From OLB6 sp964467455 (GTDB taxonomy: Bacteria > Bacteroidota > Ignavibacteria > Kapaibacteriales > Kapaibacteriaceae), in contig CAYXQJ010000006.1 of assembly GCA_964467455.1 (NCBI GenBank), positions 62,001-126,000 on the forward strand: a DNA stretch of 64,000 nucleotides. Direction: 5' to 3'. Within the stretch, counting starts at the first letter, position 1; each line of letters starts with the position of its first letter. Both the position numbers and the translations under genes were made by a program. This document shows positions 59,140-64,000 of this stretch, one piece after another. The notes below the pieces were generated by a model, which was given only the letters and a program-made list of their open reading frames with translations, was not told where the DNA came from and ran no database searches.

Positions 59140-62100
59140 TTATTTAGTGATGATCAGATGTGTTGAGGAGATGACGCTGCCATTGGTGGAGGCCACGATA
59201 CGATACGTGCCGCTTGGGAGTTGCGACGTGGTCCAACGCATGGTGAGGTCAGTGCCTGCCCCTTGAATGCCATTGTAGAGTGTGGAGATCTCGCGGCCGA
59301 AGAGATCGACGACCGTGAGGGTGACGCGGCGGTCTACGGTGGTAGCGGCAAGTTGCACCAAGGTTGAGGTTGATGCAGGATTTGGCGCAACGCGCAGATC
59401 ACCGCGAAGGAAGGCCGGTTCATCGACGGATGAGATCGGCGGTGGGACAAAGTTAAAGCCGGTGATCTTGTAGATGTTGCCGCCGAAGTCGCTCACCCAG
59501 AAGTTTTCGTCGTTGCGATCGTATTCAACACCGCGGGCATTGATCAATCCGGCCGGCGAATTCAACGGCATGCGCGCTGTCTCCGTCGAGAGGTCGGATG
59601 TCTTGAAGGAAATAAGATAACAGGCCGAGAGTGAGCCACCGCCGGGGAAGGTGGTGCAGGTTTGGTACATCGTACCGATGTCGTCCCAGGCAAGACAGCG
59701 CGGACCATACGTTTCTTGATACGGGTTGTCGTGTTCGCTGATCAACGCTCCGGTGAGGTCCATCACATAGATCTTCTGGAAACCGTCACGTTCGCCGGCG
59801 ATGAGATTGCCTTGGACCAGTTCCAGGCCCGTAGCATACCTACGTGCTTGGGATGCAAACACTCGCTTGAGGGCACCGTTGGTATCGGCGACGATCACCA
59901 CGGCACCCACGCCGTCTGAGCCATTGAGCTTATGGATGTAGAGTGTTCCTGATGCACGGTCCATTGTCAAGTCGGTAAAGAGTGAGTCGCCAACACTGGC
60001 CGGGAGCTCAACGGTCTTCAAGACCTTCAAGGTCGTTGCGTCGAGCTTGTAGAGTTTGCGCTCGTAGAAGCTCGTCGTCCACAGACCATTGTTGCCATCC
60101 CATGCAAGGCCATACGGCACCCAGTTGACGGCCGACTGTTGCAGAATGCCGCCTTTATCCAGCGTTTGAATGGTAAAGGTGCGACTTACCTGTTGTTGTG
60201 TGACATCGGTCATCGACGTGACGCGAATCCGGGCATTCACCGTCGGCCAATTCGGGACCTTCCAGCGCATGGCTGTACCGACAACATTCTCGGCGATCGG
60301 ATCCCACTTCTGTCCATCATCAACGCTGAATTCCAACTTCACCGGCGAGGTGAAACCCGACCAGGCGATCGTAGCAGACAGCGTGCCTGTGTATACATCA
60401 CCGCCGCCCGGTGAAACGATCACCGGTTCGTTCGGAAGGGCATCAATTAAGGGGGCTTCCCAGGCACTTCGTCCGTGGGTCACCACGCGAACGTATCCGA
60501 ATTCGCTAATGACCTTGATGTCGAGTGCCGGCGAACGCGGCAGGCCTTTACCATAGGGCACCCAGATCTTGCCGCCGTCAAACGTGGCAAAGACGCCGAC
60601 GTCGGTGGCGATGAAGAGAATGTTCTCATCATCCGGATGTACTTCGATGGCATTGACCGGAATATCCGGCATACCTTCCCACAGCGACGTCCACGTTTTG
60701 CCGAGATCCGTTGTACGCCACACGTTGGCCGTGCCGACGGCGCTGTACGTGATCCAAGCAGTTGCACGGTCCGTGCGTGAGCAAGCGATGTCGGAGACGA
60801 ATCGATTCGCGAGTTCGGTGCGTGGCGGGAACTGCCATTCAAATCCGTCGTCTTCGGCGACCATCAACTCACCACCGGCGCTGCCGGCCCAGATCACGGT
60901 GGGATCTGCCGGAGAACAGCCAATGGCCGAGACTTGATTGACGAATGGGGGCGAGGCCTCAAACCAGAAGTCGCCGGCGTCGAAGGTTCGCCACAAGCGA
61001 CGTCGACCATGGAACAAGATCTGATCGTCGGCCGGATGCATGATCATCGGCGCGACCCATGCCGCCGGTTCTCCTTGATCGATGCCATCGATGATGATGC
61101 GTCCTTCTTGCGTTGCAAGGTTGATACGATACGGCACACCATTGGGGTAGTTGCCATAGATCACGTCGGGGTTTTTGTGATTGACGATCGTGACCATACC
61201 GTCGCCGCCGGCGACAGTGTCCCACTCCACATCGCCAAACGTGCCGAGCGTGCCGTTGTCTTGCGTGCCACCAAAGGCGCGTTCACGACGAGTCGGGTCG
61301 ATGTCGAAGGAGTAGAACTGCGTGACCGACAGGCCATCGTTGATCAGGAACCACGTTGCACCGTTGTTGGTGCTCTTGACCATGCCGCCGTCATTGCCGG
61401 CGTAGATGGTCGTCGGATTCTTGGGGTCATAGGCCAAGCAGTGTTGATCGACGTGCACCAGGTTGGCACCGTTGCCGTCGCCATAACCGCCCGTCTGATT
61501 GCTCCACGACGTGCCGCCATTTGTGGTGCGCCAGATGTCGATACCGCCGACGAAGCAGACGTTGGCATCGACCGGTGAGACGGACACGTAGTTATCATAG
61601 AAACCCTGACTGCCGGCAGGATCACAGGAACCGGCGAAGAAACAACCCCGTGTGTCGTTGTATTGCACGGTCCAGGTAAGCCCCTTATTCGTTGACTTTG
61701 CAATGGTGGCAAGACTGTTGAGTTCGACGAGGGCGTAGACGACGTTGGGATCGACCGGACTTTGTTGGACGGACGTTCTGCCGAAGGTGCCGATCAATCC
61801 GGAGGCGCGACGTTCCCACGTCTGGCCACCGTTGGCGGTATACATGATGCCGTCTTCGGGCACAGCTATGAACCACTCGTTCTCATCATTGGGGTTGATC
61901 GACATGTCATAGGCCGTGCCTTCATAAACCTGCGTCCACGTTTTGCCGCGGTCGAGACTCTTGTACACACCGGCATTGGTATTCATGCACGACGCCATCA
62001 GCAGGTCGCGGTTCTTGGGGTGAGCATAGATGCGGGAGAACGAGCCCACGGTCGACAGTCCAAGAATACTCCACGTCTCACCGGCATCGGTAGAGACCAT

Positions 62101-62622
62101 CAGGCCTGCGCCCAGGTAGGTGTTGGCATTGGTGACTTGTTCGCCCGTGCCGGCATAGATGATGTTCGGGTCGACAGGATCAAAACACAACGAACCCATC
62201 GCAATAGCGTTGGCATCGTCCATCTTCGGCGTCCACGACGTACCACCGTCGGTCGACTTCCACACACCGCCGGCCGCAGCGGCGATGTAGACGATGTTGG
62301 TGTTCTCGGGGTGGATGAGGATCGACTTGATACGGCCACCCGTGGAACGCGGACCAAACTGCTGCCATTGCGGCTGCTCGGCCATCAACATCTCCGTGGC
62401 CTTGGACCGCTCCATGCGTCTTACCTGGTCGACGGCCTTGGCGCGAGTGCCCGGTGCGATCGTTGTTCCCGGCGCCTGACGTCGGTCCATGAAGTCCTCG
62501 AACCGACGGCGGATCGCTCCGTCCTCATGTTCCGGCTTCAGTCCTTTTTCGATCTGTGCGTGAGCGCCAAGTGCTGCGATCATGGAGATCGCGAGCACAA
62601 CGAGGTAGAGATATCTGATCAT
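59140..62622 (-). CDS. Large BNR/VPS10-type T9SS surface protein
   Basis: 1160 aa with a signal peptide (YLVVLAISMIAALGAHA-Q). At least eight Asp-box repeats of the SxDxGxTW kind (KSTDGGTSWTP, STDAGETWSIL, KSLDRGKTWTQ, TANGGQTWERR, STNKGLTWTV, TTNGGTSWSN, STNNGATWFL, TTDLGKTWTS) form one or two sortilin/sialidase propellers. A Ig-like segment (~750-830), a second propeller-like region and a C-terminal type A T9SS domain (LRVAPNPASTSTLVQLA, LTVVDLFGREISTLY, LPSGTYRIVASTNG) follow. It is exported through type IX secretion; the ATG at 62622 begins the signal peptide. Ligand or enzyme activity unknown. Confidence 0.9.
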   Translation of the reverse strand: MIRYLYLVVLAISMIAALGAHAQIEKGLKPEHEDGAIRRRFEDFMDRRQAPGTTIAPGTRAKAVDQVRRMERSKATEMLMAEQPQWQQFGPRSTGGRIKSILIHPENTNIVYIAAAAGGVWKSTDGGTSWTPKMDDANAIAMGSLCFDPVDPNIIYAGTGEQVTNANTYLGAGLMVSTDAGETWSILGLSTVGSFSRIYAHPKNRDLLMASCMNTNAGVYKSLDRGKTWTQVYEGTAYDMSINPNDENEWFIAVPEDGIMYTANGGQTWERRASGLIGTFGRTSVQQSPVDPNVVYALVELNSLATIAKSTNKGLTWTVQYNDTRGCFFAGSCDPAGSQGFYDNYVSVSPVDANVCFVGGIDIWRTTNGGTSWSNQTGGYGDGNGANLVHVDQHCLAYDPKNPTTIYAGNDGGMVKSTNNGATWFLINDGLSVTQFYSFDIDPTRRERAFGGTQDNGTLGTFGDVEWDTVAGGDGMVTIVNHKNPDVIYGNYPNGVPYRINLATQEGRIIIDGIDQGEPAAWVAPMIMHPADDQILFHGRRRLWRTFDAGDFWFEASPPFVNQVSAIGCSPADPTVIWAGSAGGELMVAEDDGFEWQFPPRTELANRFVSDIACSRTDRATAWITYSAVGTANVWRTTDLGKTWTSLWEGMPDIPVNAIEVHPDDENILFIATDVGVFATFDGGKIWVPYGKGLPRSPALDIKVISEFGYVRVVTHGRSAWEAPLIDALPNEPVIVSPGGGDVYTGTLSATIAWSGFTSPVKLEFSVDDGQKWDPIAENVVGTAMRWKVPNWPTVNARIRVTSMTDVTQQQVSRTFTIQTLDKGGILQQSAVNWVPYGLAWDGNNGLWTTSFYERKLYKLDATTLKVLKTVELPASVGDSLFTDLTMDRASGTLYIHKLNGSDGVGAVVIVADTNGALKRVFASQARRYATGLELVQGNLIAGERDGFQKIYVMDLTGALISEHDNPYQETYGPRCLAWDDIGTMYQTCTTFPGGGSLSACYLISFKTSDLSTETARMPLNSPAGLINARGVEYDRNDENFWVSDFGGNIYKITGFNFVPPPISSVDEPAFLRGDLRVAPNPASTSTLVQLAATTVDRRVTLTVVDLFGREISTLYNGIQGAGTDLTMRWTTSQLPSGTYRIVASTNGSVISSTHLIITK

Positions 62623-62698
62623 GTAGTGTTCCCGTGTTACGTCCAGTTCACAAGTTAACGGAACGATTACCGATTCGTGCACGTTCCAGCGGTCACGT

Positions 62699-64000
62699 AT
62701 GACGAACGACCGCCATGTCACCGTTTGCAAGACCCTGGTTCTCGGCGCCGGTTACTCTGGTCTGGCCGCCGCGGCCCTGCTGGCTCACGCCGGTGAAGAG
62801 GTCGTCGTCCTCGAAGCTCACGACACCCTCGGCGGCTGCGCCTCGTTCTTTCGCAGCGGTCCGTACACCTTCGACGTCGGCGCCACGACCTTCTCCGGCG
62901 TCCGCCCCGACCAGCCCGTCGGCCGCCTCTTCGGCCACCTCGGCCTCCAGCCCGACTTCCTGAAGCTCGACCCGGCCATGCTGATCCGCCTGCCGGACCT
63001 TGACGTGGTACGCGACGCCGACCCCGCTCAGTGGATCGACCGCGCCCGCGAGCTCTTTCCCCAGGGAGACCAGCGCGCTTATTGGCAGCACCTGTACCGA
63101 CTCGAACATCGCATCTGGGACCTCATCGCCGACCGTCCGTACCTGCCGCCGTCATCGGCCTCGGACTGGCGGCGCATGATGCATCCCAACAACCTCTCGT
63201 CCGTGCCGCTGATTCACGGTCTCGTCACGCCTATGTCGTGGCTCATGCATCGCCACGGCGTCGACGCCGACCCCCGCTTCCGCGCCCTCGTCGACGAGCA
63301 GATGCTCATCTCCACACAAAGCACCAGCACCGTCGCGCCATATCTCACCGGCGCTATGGGCCTCACCTATCCCAGTGAGACCTATTATCCGGTAGGGGGC
63401 ATGTATGCACCGGCACTCCTGCTTCTGCGGCATATCACTCAACACGGCGGCGGTGTTCGTTTTCGACGGCGTGTCACCTCGATCGTCCGACGTCCGGCGT
63501 CCGACGTCCATCCAATAAATGGGTTAGGGACGAGGGACGCCGGACGCTGGACGGTCGAGTGCACAAATGGTGAACGATACCATGCCGAAAACGTCATCTC
63601 CTCGATCCCGATCTGGAACATGCAGCACATCACGGACGCAGACGTGTCGGCGTATTACGGTCGACTGAGTAGACGCTTCAGCGAATCATGGGCAGCACTG
63701 ACGATGTACCTTGTGGTACCGCAGCCAACGGAACTGCCAGCCCCCTACATCCAAATGCATTTAGATCGCGAGATCGAAGGAGTGCATTCGAAGTCGCTGT
63801 TTGTGTCGGTGTCGCATGCGGAGGATGAGAAGAAGGCACCGAGGGGGGAAGCGACGGTGACGGTTAGTACCCATACACGGGGAATGGGGAATGGGGAATG
63901 GGGAATCGGGAATGGGGAATGGGGAATGAAAAAAGAACGGGTGATGAAGGAGATGGTGGAGGCGATCAAGAGGCGGTTGCCGGAGTTGGGGATCGAGAAT
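62699..64000 (+). CDS. CrtI-like FAD-dependent oxidoreductase, 3' end outside window
   Basis: 434 codons visible with no stop. FAD-binding LVLGAGYSGLAAAALLAHAG (residues ~13-32) and VVLEAHDTLGGCASFF make it a phytoene desaturase/carotenoid isomerase-like flavoprotein; GGMYAPALLLLRHI and ENVISSIPIWNM fit the family. Two in-frame insertions are repeat-coded: ~263-283 (PASDVHPINGLGTRDAGRW; GCCGGAC family, 63486-63553) and ~395-409 (GMGNGEWGIGNGEW; GGGGAAT heptamers, 63879-63929). The upstream gap with the BNR gene is divergent (62623-62698). Whether it acts on a carotenoid or a retinoid-like substrate is not visible. Confidence 0.9.
   Translation, partial: MTNDRHVTVCKTLVLGAGYSGLAAAALLAHAGEEVVVLEAHDTLGGCASFFRSGPYTFDVGATTFSGVRPDQPVGRLFGHLGLQPDFLKLDPAMLIRLPDLDVVRDADPAQWIDRARELFPQGDQRAYWQHLYRLEHRIWDLIADRPYLPPSSASDWRRMMHPNNLSSVPLIHGLVTPMSWLMHRHGVDADPRFRALVDEQMLISTQSTSTVAPYLTGAMGLTYPSETYYPVGGMYAPALLLLRHITQHGGGVRFRRRVTSIVRRPASDVHPINGLGTRDAGRWTVECTNGERYHAENVISSIPIWNMQHITDADVSAYYGRLSRRFSESWAALTMYLVVPQPTELPAPYIQMHLDREIEGVHSKSLFVSVSHAEDEKKAPRGEATVTVSTHTRGMGNGEWGIGNGEWGMKKERVMKEMVEAIKRRLPELGIEN
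63486..63553. repeat. GTCCGGC / GGACGCC repeat inside the CrtI-like gene
   Basis: CGACGTCCGGCGTCCGACGT, a spacer with AATAAATGGGTTA, then GGACGAGGGACGCCGGACGC. It keeps the frame and separates two strands of the FAD domain. Confidence 0.88.
63879..63929. repeat. GGGGAAT heptamer array inside the CrtI-like gene
   Basis: Seven units; 7 x 7 = 49 bp with edge bases keep the gene in frame. It codes GMGNGEWGIGNGEWGM before the KKERVMKEM helix. Confidence 0.93.

Noticed and set aside
62623..62698. Riboswitch or sRNA in the divergent region before the CrtI-like gene
   Set aside because: Only 76 bp and no recognisable aptamer or terminator pattern.

Overview
The window looks like a chromosomal segment of a moderately GC-rich bacterium of the Bacteroidota/Chlorobi side of the FCB group, possibly a Kapabacteria- or Ignavibacteria-like lineage; this is inferred from gene content, not from an rRNA. 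Clues are secreted proteins with type IX (Por) C-terminal sorting domains, a DUF5683 protein, a membrane LytTR regulator, several lipoproteins, and upstream boxes of the TAnnTTTG type used by Bacteroidota sigma-A. I see no tRNA, rRNA, CRISPR array, prophage or classical IS element. No gene-free gap exceeds about 300 bp.

Layout. 1-5.7 kb: start of a Y-family DNA polymerase, a DUF2007 protein, an feoAB ferrous-iron operon behind a perfect palindrome, a membrane protein, a REP-associated tyrosine transposase (RAYT) bracketed by GC-rich repeats, and the Mg2+ channel mgtE. 5.7-13.5 kb: a beta-helix protein, a membrane protein and a five-gene MacAB/TolC-type efflux operon. 13.5-23 kb: paired secreted proteins, typA, lipoproteins, a CoA-binding protein, a methyltransferase, recR, pspA and a YbjN/CesT-like protein. 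23-29.2 kb: OmpA-family protein, DUF5683 protein, ridA, ftsB/divIC, two T9SS cargo proteins. 29.3-38.8 kb: hrpB helicase, DUF4143 ATPase, gcvP, a frameshifted TPR-adenylate cyclase, a decayed chromate transporter, a lipoprotein and an HMA protein. 38.8-46.2 kb: an RND pump whose permease is fused to a TolC-like domain, a LytTR regulator and a DUF2306-like membrane protein. 46.2-64 kb: M16 protease, creD, fumC, murB, a full-length ABCC-like exporter, a secreted helical protein, two LOG-family enzymes, a giant BNR-repeat T9SS protein and the start of a CrtI-like oxidoreductase.

Most genes are ordinary housekeeping, envelope or efflux genes. The unusual layer is repetitive DNA. Many families of short tandem repeats (units of about 7, 8, 10, 11, 12, 15 and 38 bp) and GC-rich REP-like elements occupy intergenic spaces, abut or supply stop codons, build signal peptides, and lie in frame inside well-conserved proteins (hrpB, gcvP, adenylate cyclase, LytTR, RND adaptor, CrtI-like, DUF2306-like). 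A RAYT-type transposase sits among the REP-like copies. A separate octamer, TAGGGGGC, recurs in both orientations far more often than chance. Together these suggest a genome shaped by repeat-spreading processes that tolerate or favour in-frame protein insertion, similar in outcome to Rickettsia palindromic elements and cyanobacterial heptanucleotide repeats but with many unrelated sequence families.
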